DNA of 64,000 nucleotides from JAPLHP01 sp963720375 (GCA_963720375.1 CAVRFM010000002.1:102835-166834), one strand, 5' to 3'. Shown: positions 9,405-18,654, counted from the first letter of the stretch. Notes: generated by a model not told the origin, from the sequence alone. A program made the numbers and translations.

Positions 9405-10634
9405 ATGGATTTCCACGTTGACATTGGGCCTCAGTACGAGGGTGAGACGATCAGAAAAGAGGATATGTATGTCGAATTCGGCGGGCCGAAGGCCGCTGCC
9501 AAATTCGAGCTGGTCACCATGAAGAGGCCGGATGAGGTAGAGCATGAAAAGGTAGAGGTGGTTGGCCCCGACATCAAGGACATGCGGGAAGGCAGCAGCC
9601 AGCCACTGGCCATTATGGTTGACATCGCCGGAGAGAAACTGGAAAAGGATATGGAGCCTGTGATCGAGAGAAGGCTACACATGTATGCCAATTACATCGA
9701 AGGCATCTACCATATGAACCAGAGGAACGACATCTGGATAAGGTTGAGCAAGTCTGCCTTCGCCAAAGGGTTTAATTCCCTGAAGGAGTTCGGCGAGATA
9801 CTCATCTTCCTCTTCACTTCGGAACTGTCTGTCATTGAGAAAATATCCGTCACTTTTATTACCGATGAGAAGAAAGTACAGGAGTTGCTGCCGCAAGCCC
9901 TGAAGGTCTATCAGGCCCGTGACGAGAGGTTGAAAGGTCTGAGAGAGGAAGACGTCGATGTCTTCTACGGCTGTATCCTCTGTCAGAGCTTTGCCCCGAC
10001 TCACTGCTGCCTGATCACTCCTGAGAGGGTGGCCAATTGCGGCGCCATAAACTGGTTTGACGGCAGGGCTGCCTCGAAGCTCGACCCTGAAGGGCCTATC
10101 TTCGAGGTCCAGAAGGGCGATCTCATCGATCCGGTGAGAGGGGAATACAGCGGACTGAACCAGGTTGTGGCCGAGAGGTCATTGGGGCAATACAGTCAGG
10201 TCTATCTGCACAGCGCCTTTGAGCATCCCCACACCTCCTGCGGCTGCTTTCAGGCCATTCTTTTCTATATCCCCGAAGTGGACGCCTTCGGCATTGTGCA
10301 CCGGGATTTCGTCGGACAGACGGTCATCGGGCAGACCTTTTCACAGATAGCCGGGGCAGCCTCCGGCGGACGGCAGGTGGAGGGCCTCTGTGGAATAGCG
10401 CTGGAGCTTATCCGGTCTCCCAAGTTCTTCCAGGCCGACGGCGGACTCCGCAGAGTAGTCTGGATGCCCAGGGTGATCAAGGAACGGTACAGGGAGGCCA
10501 TACCCGAGGACGTCTACGACAAGATAGCCACAGAAGAGACCGCCAAGGACACCGCCGAACTAATGGAATTCCTGGAGAAGGTGGGGCATCCCTGGATCAA
10601 GGGTGAGGTGGTGCTCCCCATATTGACCGGATAG
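9405..10634 (+). CDS. cdhC: Acetyl-CoA synthase beta subunit, short archaeal CdhC type
   Basis: 409 residues. It makes acetyl-CoA from CO, the methyl group on the corrinoid protein and CoA at the Ni-Ni-[4Fe-4S] A-cluster. The A-cluster cysteines are visible in CILCQSFAPTHCC (~190-203), AINWFDGRAA nearby, and PHTSCGCFQ (~275-283). Bacterial AcsB is ~730 residues because of an extra N-terminal domain that docks on CO dehydrogenase; this protein lacks that domain and matches archaeal CdhC. The lack fits the partner CdhA/CdhB being archaeal-type too. It lies between cdhB and the corrinoid large-subunit gene in the same direction. Confidence 0.9.
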   Translation: MDFHVDIGPQYEGETIRKEDMYVEFGGPKAAAKFELVTMKRPDEVEHEKVEVVGPDIKDMREGSSQPLAIMVDIAGEKLEKDMEPVIERRLHMYANYIEGIYHMNQRNDIWIRLSKSAFAKGFNSLKEFGEILIFLFTSELSVIEKISVTFITDEKKVQELLPQALKVYQARDERLKGLREEDVDVFYGCILCQSFAPTHCCLITPERVANCGAINWFDGRAASKLDPEGPIFEVQKGDLIDPVRGEYSGLNQVVAERSLGQYSQVYLHSAFEHPHTSCGCFQAILFYIPEVDAFGIVHRDFVGQTVIGQTFSQIAGAASGGRQVEGLCGIALELIRSPKFFQADGGLRRVVWMPRVIKERYREAIPEDVYDKIATEETAKDTAELMEFLEKVGHPWIKGEVVLPILTG

Positions 10635-10653
10635 GCCGGACAAGACATCTGCT

Positions 10654-12021
10654 ATGGCAATCAAAGGAACTGACCTCGTCAAGAAGCTACCCGAGTTGGG
10701 TAAGAAGAACTGCAAAGAATGCGGCTTCCCTACCTGTTTCGCCTTCGCCATGAAGCTGGCTTCGGGAGGGACCACACTGGATAAATGCCCCTATCTTTCA
10801 GCGGAGGTGAGAGCAGCGCTGGAGGATGCTCTGGCCCCGGCCATCAAACTGGTCACCATCGGTTCCGGCAAGAATGCTCTGCAAATCGGGAATGAAGAGG
10901 TAGTCTATCGACATGAGAAGTCCTTCATTCACCCCACCGGCATTGCCCTTCTCGTCGCCGACAGTGACTCCGATGCAGTTGTAGAGCAGAAGATCAAAGG
11001 AATAAAGGAACTGCAGTTCGAAAGGGTCGGCCTGACCCTCAAAGCCGACCTCCTGGCCCTGAAGTTCGCATCCGGAGATAAGGCAAAGTTCCTGGGTCTG
11101 GTGAAGAAGGTCTGCAGCAATACAGATGTCGGTTTGCTTCTGATCTCAGAAGACCCGGAAGCGCTCTTCGCCGCCCGGGATATCTGTGGCGACAGGAAGC
11201 CTCTCCTCTATCCTATAACCGGGGAAAACATAGACCAGGCTATTCCCAGGATCAAGCAAAATCCCGCCCCGCTGGGTGTTAAGGCGGCCAGCGTGGAAGA
11301 GCTGGTCCCGCTGACCTCCAGATTGAAGGCCGAGAAGCTCGATGACCTGGTCTTGGATCCGGGCTCCACAAACCTCATGGAAGGCATCCGGGATCAAACA
11401 TTGCTCCGGCGGGCGGCAGTGAAGCAAAGCTTCAGACCCCTGGGCTACCCCACGATAGCCTTCCCCTGTTCTATGACCGGTGATAGGCTGAAGGAATCGC
11501 TCATTGCCGCGGCGTTCATAGTCAAATATGCCTCTATAGTAGTCCTTTCTGACCTTGATAAACATACACTCCTGCCACTGCTGCTGGAGCGGCTCAACAT
11601 CTATACCGATCCGCGGATGCCGCTGTCGGTAGAAGAGAAGTTCTACGAGATCGGCAATCCCAACCAGGATTCCCCGGTTCTCGTCACCTCCAATTGGGCC
11701 CTGACATACTTCATTGTGTCTTCGGAAGTTGAAAGCAGCAGAGTCCCGTCCTTCCTCTGTGTCAAGAATACGGAAGGCCTGGGGGTGCTCACCGGTTGGG
11801 CAGCAGGCAAGTTCACCGGCGATAGCATCGGCCCCTTCATCAAGAAATGCGGCATAGAGCAAAGGACGAAGACGAGGACATTGGTAATCCCCGGAAGGGT
11901 GGCCAGGATCAAAGGCGAGCTCGAGGAAGCTTTGCCAGGCTGGAAGATTGTGGTGGGGCCCAGAGAAGCCAGTGAAATTCCCGCTTTCCTGCCCGGCTTC
12001 GCCGCCAGCCTGAAGCAATAG
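10654..12021 (+). CDS. acsC: Corrinoid/iron-sulfur protein large subunit (AcsC/CdhE)
   Basis: 455 residues, typical for the gamma subunit. The N-terminal [4Fe-4S] domain has the pattern CKECGFPTCFAFAMK with a fourth Cys in DKCPYL, the C-x2-C-x4-C-x16-C arrangement that reductively reactivates cob(II)amide. A TIM barrel (around 100-320) and a C-terminal B12-binding domain follow (TEGLGVLTGWAAGKF near 370). With AcsD it carries the methyl group from AcsE to CdhC. The two corrinoid subunit genes are separated here by about 8 kb of CO dehydrogenase and flavoprotein genes instead of being adjacent. The ribosome site is weak; start chosen from the family alignment (GTDLVKKLPELGKKNC). Confidence 0.9.
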   Translation: MAIKGTDLVKKLPELGKKNCKECGFPTCFAFAMKLASGGTTLDKCPYLSAEVRAALEDALAPAIKLVTIGSGKNALQIGNEEVVYRHEKSFIHPTGIALLVADSDSDAVVEQKIKGIKELQFERVGLTLKADLLALKFASGDKAKFLGLVKKVCSNTDVGLLLISEDPEALFAARDICGDRKPLLYPITGENIDQAIPRIKQNPAPLGVKAASVEELVPLTSRLKAEKLDDLVLDPGSTNLMEGIRDQTLLRRAAVKQSFRPLGYPTIAFPCSMTGDRLKESLIAAAFIVKYASIVVLSDLDKHTLLPLLLERLNIYTDPRMPLSVEEKFYEIGNPNQDSPVLVTSNWALTYFIVSSEVESSRVPSFLCVKNTEGLGVLTGWAAGKFTGDSIGPFIKKCGIEQRTKTRTLVIPGRVARIKGELEEALPGWKIVVGPREASEIPAFLPGFAASLKQ

Positions 12022-12030
12022 TGGGATAAC

Positions 12031-12789
12031 ATGACTACCACTGTTGTCATTGCCGGCAAGGGGGGGACCGGTAAGACAACTATCTCCGCCCTTTTGATCC
12101 AGCTCCTTTCGCAGAAGGGAGCCGTGCTGGCTATTGATGCCGACCCTGCCACCAACCTCAACCAGGCCCTCGGTGTGCCCCTGGGGGACACGGTGGGCAG
12201 GATACGGGAGGAGATGACACTGGCAATAAAGCAGGGCACCATCAGCCCGGGGATATCCAAGCAGGATTACCTGGACTATAAGATCACGGCAGCGCTGGAG
12301 GAGTCGAAGGGTTTTGACCTCCTGGCCATGGGGCGTCCTGAAGGACCCGGATGCTACTGTGCCGCCAACAACATGCTCCGCCTTTCTATCGATCGGGTAG
12401 GCCGCAATTACCGCTACGTTGTCATCGACAGCGAGGCCGGAATGGAGCACATCAGCCGTCAAACAACCAGGGATATAGATATACTGCTCATTATCTCTGA
12501 TCTTACCCAGAGAGGCATCAACACCGCTGCGGCCATGAAAGCACTGATAAAGGAGTTGCGGACCAGCGTGGGCAAGATTTGTCTGGTGGTCAATCGCTCT
12601 CCCAATGGACTGCCTCCTGAGATAAGAGATACAATCAATAAACAGGGTTTCGAACTGGTGGCTACCATATCCCAGGACCCGAATCTGGCTGATTTGGAGG
12701 TCAAGGGATTGCCTACCACAGAGCTACCCGCAGACTCCCCCCTTCGAATCGGGGTGAGGGAACTGGCGAAGAGCATCGGACTTCAGTAA
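12031..12789 (+). CDS. cooC: CooC/AcsF-type nickel-insertion ATPase
   Basis: 252-residue MinD/ParA-family P-loop ATPase. The deviant Walker A is AGKGGTGKTT (residues ~8-17) and an IDADPATNLNQALG segment follows at 36-49, both characteristic of CooC. A GCYCAANN motif near residue 110 supplies the conserved C-x-C thought to bind Ni at the dimer interface. It delivers nickel to the C-cluster of CO dehydrogenase and perhaps the A-cluster of the synthase. It lies 9 bases after acsC, in keeping with its usual place in these operons. Confidence 0.88.
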   Translation: MTTTVVIAGKGGTGKTTISALLIQLLSQKGAVLAIDADPATNLNQALGVPLGDTVGRIREEMTLAIKQGTISPGISKQDYLDYKITAALEESKGFDLLAMGRPEGPGCYCAANNMLRLSIDRVGRNYRYVVIDSEAGMEHISRQTTRDIDILLIISDLTQRGINTAAAMKALIKELRTSVGKICLVVNRSPNGLPPEIRDTINKQGFELVATISQDPNLADLEVKGLPTTELPADSPLRIGVRELAKSIGLQ

Positions 12790-12797
12790 AGAAAAAA

Positions 12798-13205
12798 ATG
12801 AGTCTCAAAGAGAAGCGATTGCTCAGTCTGAAGGAAATCGACGGTCCTCAGACTCCCCATGATGCCTTTCTCAAACGAGCCATAGAGCTGAGAGTGGAGG
12901 CGTTAGGTTATGTCAACAATGCCTCCAAGCTGGCAGACTACCTCGGCGGTGAGATAGAGGCCCTGGGGCTGGGCGAAGACTGGGCCATAAAAAAAGAGAT
13001 TTTCCCGGGGATTGAAATCCATTTTATATACAGAGGTGCTAATGAGGAATTCCCCGGCAGCCTCAGTGTCCTCTACGGCGGCCGAAAGATTAGAAAAAAC
13101 AAGGGAGAGGACCTGGTTGAACTCGCTATTGCCTGCCTGAACCACATGCTGCGATACGTCAGGGAAACCACGGATAATCCCTCCGAAATCTGCATGAGAG
13201 TATGA
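12798..13205 (+). CDS. DUF3786-like small protein
   Basis: 135 residues without membrane segments. The C-terminal half (IFPGIEIHFIYRGANEEFP, then LSVLYGGR and a helix) resembles the C-terminal part of DUF3786 proteins, in which a large hydrophobic strand is followed by a DEEFP-like signature and a short acidic helix. The N-terminal half of such proteins is missing here. DUF3786 genes tend to occur near corrinoid and CODH/ACS genes in anaerobes, which fits the position directly after cooC. Function unknown. The stop overlaps the ATG of the next nuoE-like gene (ATGA), indicating translational coupling. Confidence 0.6.
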   Translation: MSLKEKRLLSLKEIDGPQTPHDAFLKRAIELRVEALGYVNNASKLADYLGGEIEALGLGEDWAIKKEIFPGIEIHFIYRGANEEFPGSLSVLYGGRKIRKNKGEDLVELAIACLNHMLRYVRETTDNPSEICMRV

Positions 13206-13705
13206 AGGAAACAAGTTCCAGGAAGATCGCCGACCAGTTGAGGCAAATTCTCTCCGGACACCGGCCGGAAAGAGTTGAATTGATACCCATCTTGCAGGAA
13301 GTGGAGGAGAAGTTCGGCTATCTACCCCGGGAAGCCATGCTGGAGGTGGCCAATTTCACCAATATTCCCGCCAGCGCTGTCTACGGCGTAGCCACCTTCT
13401 ATAATCGGTTTCGCTTCACTCCCCTGGGCAGACACCCTGTTAAAGCCTGTTTGGGAACTGCCTGTCACATGCAGGGAGGAGCCCTGGTTCTGGAAGCCCT
13501 GGAAAGAGAGTTGGAGATTAAGGTAGGCAATATCACCCATGATGGAGAGTTCAGCCTGGACAGGGTTGCCTGCATTGGCTGCTGCGTTCTGGCTCCGGTG
13601 GTAGTCATAGGTGAGGATATCCACCCCAGAATGACGCCCTTCAAAGTAGAGGAGGTCATGGCCAATCTCAAGGAAACCGGGCATCAGGAGACAACTGATA
13701 AGTAA
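13202..13705 (+). CDS. NuoE-like [2Fe-2S] thioredoxin-fold subunit, copy 2
   Basis: 167 residues of the same family as the gene at 5795 but clearly diverged from it, so not a recent duplication. It has the N-terminal helix region with VEEKFGYLPREAM and VYGVATFYNRF, and the cluster ligands CLGTACHMQG and CIGCCVLAP. The start ATG overlaps the preceding stop. It is followed by a second nuoF-like gene without a nuoG partner. This EF pair ends the Wood-Ljungdahl part of the block; the two sets may serve different electron partners (for instance ferredoxin versus CO dehydrogenase), which the sequence cannot decide. Confidence 0.88.
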   Translation: MKETSSRKIADQLRQILSGHRPERVELIPILQEVEEKFGYLPREAMLEVANFTNIPASAVYGVATFYNRFRFTPLGRHPVKACLGTACHMQGGALVLEALERELEIKVGNITHDGEFSLDRVACIGCCVLAPVVVIGEDIHPRMTPFKVEEVMANLKETGHQETTDK

Positions 13706-13729
13706 TCAGGGATCAGCCGTAGCTAATAA

Positions 13730-15607
13730 ATGACTTTCGACCAGATTCAGCATCAGGCCATCTCCGAATGGGAAGCGTTGCAGCAGAGGACCCGCATCCT
13801 TGTCGGCACCGCCACGTGCGGCAGAGCCGCCGGTTCTATTGACGTGGTGAGCGCCTTTGAAACAGAGATAAAAAGGCAAAATGCTGATGCCTCCGTTATC
13901 CGGGTGGGCTGCATGGGTCTTTGCTACGCGGAACCACTCGTCGTCATCATTAAGCCGGAAAACTTCAGCGTTTGCTACAACAACATATCCCCGGAAACTG
14001 CCCATCGCCTTGTGGAGGGCTATGTGCTGGGTGATGATCCCTGTCTTGAGCTCGCGCTCGGCACCTTCGAGGTTGCCAACGGGCAGGCCCCCTCCATTCC
14101 CGAGTTGTCCCGATATGAACACGAGCAGCGCCTGATACTGCGGCATTGCGGCTACATCGACCCCGAGAATATAAACCACTATATCGGCCGCGGCGGCTAC
14201 AGCAGCCTGGCCAAGGCACTGGGAAAATCCCCTACGGAAATCATCGCCGAAATCAAGAGATCAGGGCTGAGGGGCCGGGGGGGAGCGGGGTTTCCCGCCG
14301 GCACGAAGTGGGAACTGTGTTTCAAGGCACAAGGGCAGCCGAAATATGTCATCTGCAATGCTGACGAGGGTGATCCCGGTGCTTTCATAGACCGCGCCAT
14401 TCTGGAGAGCGATCCCCACTCCGTAATCGAAGGCATGATTATCGCCGGATACTCAATGGGCACGCCTCACGGCTATGTCTACATCAGGGACGAATACCCG
14501 CTGGCAGTCAAGCGCCTGCGGCTGGCGCTGAAGCAGGCAGAGGCAGCGGGTATCCTGGGACACAACATCCTGGGCAGCAATTTCAGTTTCCGAATCGAAG
14601 TCGCAGAGGGAGCCGGTGCCTTCGTCTGCGGCGAAGCCAGTGCCCTGATGTACTCCATAGAAGGCAAACGGGGTATGCCCAGAGTGAGGCCGCCGCACTC
14701 GACCGAGTCAGGCCTGTGGCAAAAGCCAACACTGCTTAACAACGTGAAGACATTCGCCAGCGTGCCGCTCATAATCGACCGCGGAGGAGACTGGTTTGCC
14801 GGCATCGGGACCGAAGGAAGCAAAGGCACAGCGGTGTTCGCACTGGCAGGCAAGGCAGCTCACACCGGACTGGTGGAGGTCCCCATGGGTACGACACTGC
14901 GCCAGGTTATCTTCGGGGTCGGGGGCGGGATGCAGGGCAACAGAAAGTTCAAAGCTGTGCAGATCGGCGGACCCTCGGGGGGCTGCCTCCCCGGAAGCTT
15001 ATTGGACACGCCGGTTGACTTCGACTCGCTCACTGAGGCCGGCTCTCTGATGGGGTCCGGCGGCATGATAGTGCTGGACGAAGACAACTGCATGGTGGAC
15101 GCCGCCCATTACTTCGTTGACTTCATCCAAAAGGAGTCGTGCGGCAAGTGCACCATGTGCCGGCTGGGTACAAAGCAGATGCTGGACATACTGGCTGACA
15201 TCACCACGGGCAAAGGAGAGATAGAGTCTCTCGACCTGCTCACTGATCTGGCTCAAGACGTCAGAGCAGGCTCACTCTGCGGCCTGGGCAGGTCAGCACC
15301 GAATCCCGTTCTGACTACCCTTCGTTACTTCCGGGATGAATACGAAGCGCATATCACAGAGAAGCGTTGCCCGGCGCTGGTTTGCAAGGAGCTGATTGCC
15401 TACTATATACTCCCCGACAAGTGCCATAAGGGGTGCGAACACTGCGTGCTCTCCTGCCCCGTCGAGGCAATAAGCAGCGACGAGGCAAGAGGCATAAAGG
15501 TCATCGACCAGAAAAAATGCACCAAGTGCGGGAGTTGCATCACCATCTGTCCCACCGAGTACAATGCGGTGATAAAGCTCTCGCCTCCCGATACCGTGCC
15601 GAAATAG
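13730..15607 (+). CDS. NuoF-like NAD(P)H-binding flavoprotein with extra iron-sulfur domains, copy 2
   Basis: 625 residues with the same order of domains as the gene at 6267. The N-terminal thioredoxin-like part keeps only three obvious cysteines (GTATCGRAAG, VGCMGLCYAE), a variant common in HndC-type proteins. Core motifs are GRGGAGFPAGTKW, ADEGDPGAFIDR and GAGAFVCGEASAL; then the [4Fe-4S] site ESCGKCTMCRLG with SLCGLG, and two C-terminal ferredoxin motifs (CHKGCEHCVLSCP, CTKCGSCITICP). Compared with copy 1 it has a longer linker after the thioredoxin domain (~75-130). It pairs with the nuoE-like gene 24 bases upstream. Acyl-CoA synthetase genes follow directly. Confidence 0.88.
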   Translation: MTFDQIQHQAISEWEALQQRTRILVGTATCGRAAGSIDVVSAFETEIKRQNADASVIRVGCMGLCYAEPLVVIIKPENFSVCYNNISPETAHRLVEGYVLGDDPCLELALGTFEVANGQAPSIPELSRYEHEQRLILRHCGYIDPENINHYIGRGGYSSLAKALGKSPTEIIAEIKRSGLRGRGGAGFPAGTKWELCFKAQGQPKYVICNADEGDPGAFIDRAILESDPHSVIEGMIIAGYSMGTPHGYVYIRDEYPLAVKRLRLALKQAEAAGILGHNILGSNFSFRIEVAEGAGAFVCGEASALMYSIEGKRGMPRVRPPHSTESGLWQKPTLLNNVKTFASVPLIIDRGGDWFAGIGTEGSKGTAVFALAGKAAHTGLVEVPMGTTLRQVIFGVGGGMQGNRKFKAVQIGGPSGGCLPGSLLDTPVDFDSLTEAGSLMGSGGMIVLDEDNCMVDAAHYFVDFIQKESCGKCTMCRLGTKQMLDILADITTGKGEIESLDLLTDLAQDVRAGSLCGLGRSAPNPVLTTLRYFRDEYEAHITEKRCPALVCKELIAYYILPDKCHKGCEHCVLSCPVEAISSDEARGIKVIDQKKCTKCGSCITICPTEYNAVIKLSPPDTVPK

Positions 15608-15623
15608 ACTTGATGGAGAAACT

Positions 15624-17072
15624 ATGACTCAAAAGAAAACGCACAATTCACTCGATGCAGTATTCACCCCGGCTTCAGTTGCCGTCGCCGGCGCCTCTCC
15701 CGGTAAGCAGGGGCAGTTGTTTCTCGACAGCGTGCTCGCCTCCGGTTTCAAGGGCAAAGTCTATGCCATAAACTCCAAGGGCGAGGAAATCTCGGGTTTG
15801 AAAGCATACACCAGCCTCAAAAACATACCCGGGCCTGTTGACTACCTCATCTGCTGCATACCGGCTCCTGCAGTACCTCAACTGATCAGAGACTGTGCAG
15901 ACAAAGGAGTAAAGGCGGTCGCGGTATTCACGGCCGGCTTCTCAGAAAGCGGGACCGAAGAGGGTAAGCGACTGGAAATGGAGGTATCCCGCCTGGCACG
16001 GGCCACTGGAGTGCGGGTTATAGGTCCCAACTGCCTGGGAGTATATTCGCCAAAGGTAGGCTTCTCGTACACCTCCGACTTCCCCAGCGAAAGTGGGAAC
16101 GTGGCCTTCGTTTGCCAGAGCGGCGGCAATTCGGTCTATACAACCCGCGCGGCTATCTATAGAGGCGTTCGCTTCAGCAAGGTCATCTCCTACGGGAACG
16201 CGTGTGACGTCAACGAATGCGAGTTGCTGGAATACCTTATTCAGGATGACGAAACCAAGGTCGTGGCCGTATACATTGAGGGAACAAAAGACGGCCCGCG
16301 TTTCTATCGAGCCCTGGCGGAGCTCGCCAGAACAAAGCCGGTGGTAGTTCTCAAGGGGGGATATACCCAGCCCGGGGCAAAAACGGCTGCTTCGCACACC
16401 GGGTCCCTCGCCGGCTCCGATCAGGTATGGAATGAGCTTCTACAGCAGGCCGGAGCCGTCCGCGTCTACAGCCTGGAGGAACTGGTTGATATGCTGGTCA
16501 CCTTCTCCCTTCTTCGAGTGCCGCAGGGAAGGAGGGTAGGTATATTCGGAGGTGGAGGCGGAGCCGCTGTCCTGGCAACCGATGACTGGGCCAAACACGG
16601 TTTTGTCCTGCCGCCGCTGCCTCAGGTAGTAAAGGAGGAGCTCAGAAGCTCTGTTCCTAACGAAGCCGGGTTGATCCTGCATAACCCCATTGACCTTTCT
16701 TCTTTTGCCTACAGCGAACGTTTCTATAATCTCATCAAGAGGTTGCTGGTCTATGAAGGATTCGCTGATATATCAATCATTCACATCGGTTTCGGACAGG
16801 CCGCCTGGTTCTCCACTTCTGTCTTCGATGCTGAGATCAATTTCTTCAGGGATGCAGTTATAAAACTATACAGCGAGGTAGACCAGCCTCTGGCACTGGT
16901 GATGCATTATCTCATCACCGGTTGGGACTGGCAGAAGGGGATAGAGGACTTGCAGCGGGGTTGCGCCGCGGCAGGCATACCCGTCTATCATTCCATGGCA
17001 AGCGCAGCCAAAGCCATCGACCGGTTGCTGCAATATAATGAAAAACGAGCGGCTGCAGGAGATGGTAAGTAG
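15624..17072 (+). CDS. ADP-forming acyl-CoA synthetase, alpha-subunit type, copy 1
   Basis: 482 residues, matching the separate alpha subunit of archaeal ADP-forming acetyl-CoA synthetase (~460) rather than the fused ~700-residue form. Order: CoA-binding Rossmann domain (VAVAGASPGKQGQ at 17-29, YAINSKGEEISG, IGPNCLGVYSP), a succinyl-CoA-synthetase-like domain (CQSGGNS), and the segment ASHTGSLAGSD near 255 with the His phosphorylated during the reaction. Such enzymes convert acyl-CoA, ADP and phosphate to acid and ATP, which would give substrate-level ATP from the acetyl-CoA made by the upstream genes. The ATP-grasp beta subunit is not seen anywhere in the window. The ATG follows GGAG by 6 bases. 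Confidence 0.82.
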   Translation: MTQKKTHNSLDAVFTPASVAVAGASPGKQGQLFLDSVLASGFKGKVYAINSKGEEISGLKAYTSLKNIPGPVDYLICCIPAPAVPQLIRDCADKGVKAVAVFTAGFSESGTEEGKRLEMEVSRLARATGVRVIGPNCLGVYSPKVGFSYTSDFPSESGNVAFVCQSGGNSVYTTRAAIYRGVRFSKVISYGNACDVNECELLEYLIQDDETKVVAVYIEGTKDGPRFYRALAELARTKPVVVLKGGYTQPGAKTAASHTGSLAGSDQVWNELLQQAGAVRVYSLEELVDMLVTFSLLRVPQGRRVGIFGGGGGAAVLATDDWAKHGFVLPPLPQVVKEELRSSVPNEAGLILHNPIDLSSFAYSERFYNLIKRLLVYEGFADISIIHIGFGQAAWFSTSVFDAEINFFRDAVIKLYSEVDQPLALVMHYLITGWDWQKGIEDLQRGCAAAGIPVYHSMASAAKAIDRLLQYNEKRAAAGDGK

Positions 17073-17144
17073 AAAGGACTGTTATCAGGTTAGTCTCATT
17101 GTCTGTTGTCTGACCCCAATTTATTTTTAAGGTGGTGAATCAAG

Positions 17145-18578
17145 ATGAAGTCTCTGGATTCTGTTTTCTATCCGACGTCCATCGCCATTGCCGGGGCCTC
17201 TCCGGGCAAATCAGGGCAGTGGTTTCTCGACAGCATACGTACCTCCGGCTTTAAAGGCAGCATGTATGCCATCAATCCCAAAGGCGTCGAAGTATCCGGC
17301 TTGCCCGCTTACACGAACATCAAAGACATCCCGGGCCCTGTTGACTACGTTATCTGCTGCATACCGGCCCCCGCAGTGCCGCAACTGGTAAAGGACTGCG
17401 CTGCGAAGGGCGTGAAAACGATAGCCATCTACACTTCCGGATTCTCGGAGATCGGGACTGAAGAGGGCAGGCAGCTGGAGAAGGAGATCGTGCGTCTGGC
17501 TCGAGCCGCAGGAATACGCCTCATCGGTCCCAACTGTTTGGGGGTCTATTCTCCCAAAGTCGGGCTGACCTTCGCATCGGACTTCCCCAGGCGCGTGGGG
17601 AAGGTGGCGCTGATGGGACAGAGCGGCGGCAACACCTCCTATCTGCTCCGGGCCTCCAGCCAGAGGGGCGTCCGGTTCAGCAAGGCGGTGTCATACGGGA
17701 ATGCCTGCGATGTCACCGAGACAGACCTGCTGGAATACTTTGCTCAGGATCCCGAGACGGAGATTGTGGCCGCCTACATCGAAGGTGTCAAGGATGGAGA
17801 GCGCTTCCACAAAGTCCTGAGCGAGATGTCCGCAGTCAAGCCGGTTCTCATCCTCAAAGGCGGGTACACCAAAGCCGGCGGAGAAATAGCTGCTTCACAT
17901 ACCGGCTCCCTGGCCGGCTCTGCCGAGGTCTGGGAGAGCCTGATGCGCCAGACCGGGGCCATCAGCGTCTGTAGTCTGGAAGAAATGGTGGACCTGCTGG
18001 TGACTTTCACACTGCTGCCCCTCCCTAAAGGCTGGAAGGCCGGCGTGTTCGGAGCCGGCGGGGGCGCCAGCGTCCTGGCCACCGACGAGTTGACCAGCGC
18101 CGGCTTCACCGTGCCCAGGCTGCCGCCGGAACTGGTCAAGGAACTGATGGGCCGTTTCGGCAACACCGCAGGGATGATCTTCAAGAACCCCATCGACCTC
18201 TCCATGGTGGGTTACAGCGAGGGCTTCCACGACGCAATCAAGAGACTTATGACCTATAAGAAGGGCGAGTGGTTCGATTTCAGTCTGATTCACGCCGGTT
18301 TCGGCCAGGCGGCGTGGTTCACATCATCTGCATTCGATACCGAAACCGATCAATTCCGCGACTTTGTCACCCGGATCTACAAGGAAACGGACAAGCCCAT
18401 GGCTCTGGTGCTGCAATTCCTGATCACCAACTGGGACTGGCAGAAGGCCCTGGACTTGCAGCGGGGCTGCAGCGACTCGGGGATGCCTGTCTATCATTCC
18501 ATGGGAAGCGCCGCCAGGGCGATCAACCGGTTCCTCAGCTACCACGAGGGCAAGCAGACATCAACGAGATGCGCTTGA
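17145..18578 (+). CDS. ADP-forming acyl-CoA synthetase, alpha-subunit type, copy 2
   Basis: 477 residues, the closest relative of copy 1 (they share the GASPGKSGQWFLDSI-type opening and IHAGFGQAAWFTSSAFD near 380). CoA-binding domain at 1-130, MGQSGGNTS near 165, and the candidate phosphohistidine in AASHTGSLAGSAE near 250. It is 72 bases after copy 1 with its own AAGGTGGTG ribosome site. Close similarity and tandem order suggest gene duplication. Whether it works on acetyl-CoA or on a branched or aromatic acyl-CoA cannot be read from the sequence. A beta subunit elsewhere in the genome would be required for ATP formation. Confidence 0.82.
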   Translation: MKSLDSVFYPTSIAIAGASPGKSGQWFLDSIRTSGFKGSMYAINPKGVEVSGLPAYTNIKDIPGPVDYVICCIPAPAVPQLVKDCAAKGVKTIAIYTSGFSEIGTEEGRQLEKEIVRLARAAGIRLIGPNCLGVYSPKVGLTFASDFPRRVGKVALMGQSGGNTSYLLRASSQRGVRFSKAVSYGNACDVTETDLLEYFAQDPETEIVAAYIEGVKDGERFHKVLSEMSAVKPVLILKGGYTKAGGEIAASHTGSLAGSAEVWESLMRQTGAISVCSLEEMVDLLVTFTLLPLPKGWKAGVFGAGGGASVLATDELTSAGFTVPRLPPELVKELMGRFGNTAGMIFKNPIDLSMVGYSEGFHDAIKRLMTYKKGEWFDFSLIHAGFGQAAWFTSSAFDTETDQFRDFVTRIYKETDKPMALVLQFLITNWDWQKALDLQRGCSDSGMPVYHSMGSAARAINRFLSYHEGKQTSTRCA

Positions 18579-18654
18579 GGATGGTTTTTACGAATGCCTG
18601 ACTCCTCCTGCATACAATGCGGGCCGGCAACTCAGCACAGTCGAGGTTTGAACA

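Noticed and set aside
9405..10634. cdhC as a truncated bacterial acsB
   Set aside because: Start, length and neighbouring cdhB fit the complete archaeal-type protein; no lost N-terminal domain is found upstream.
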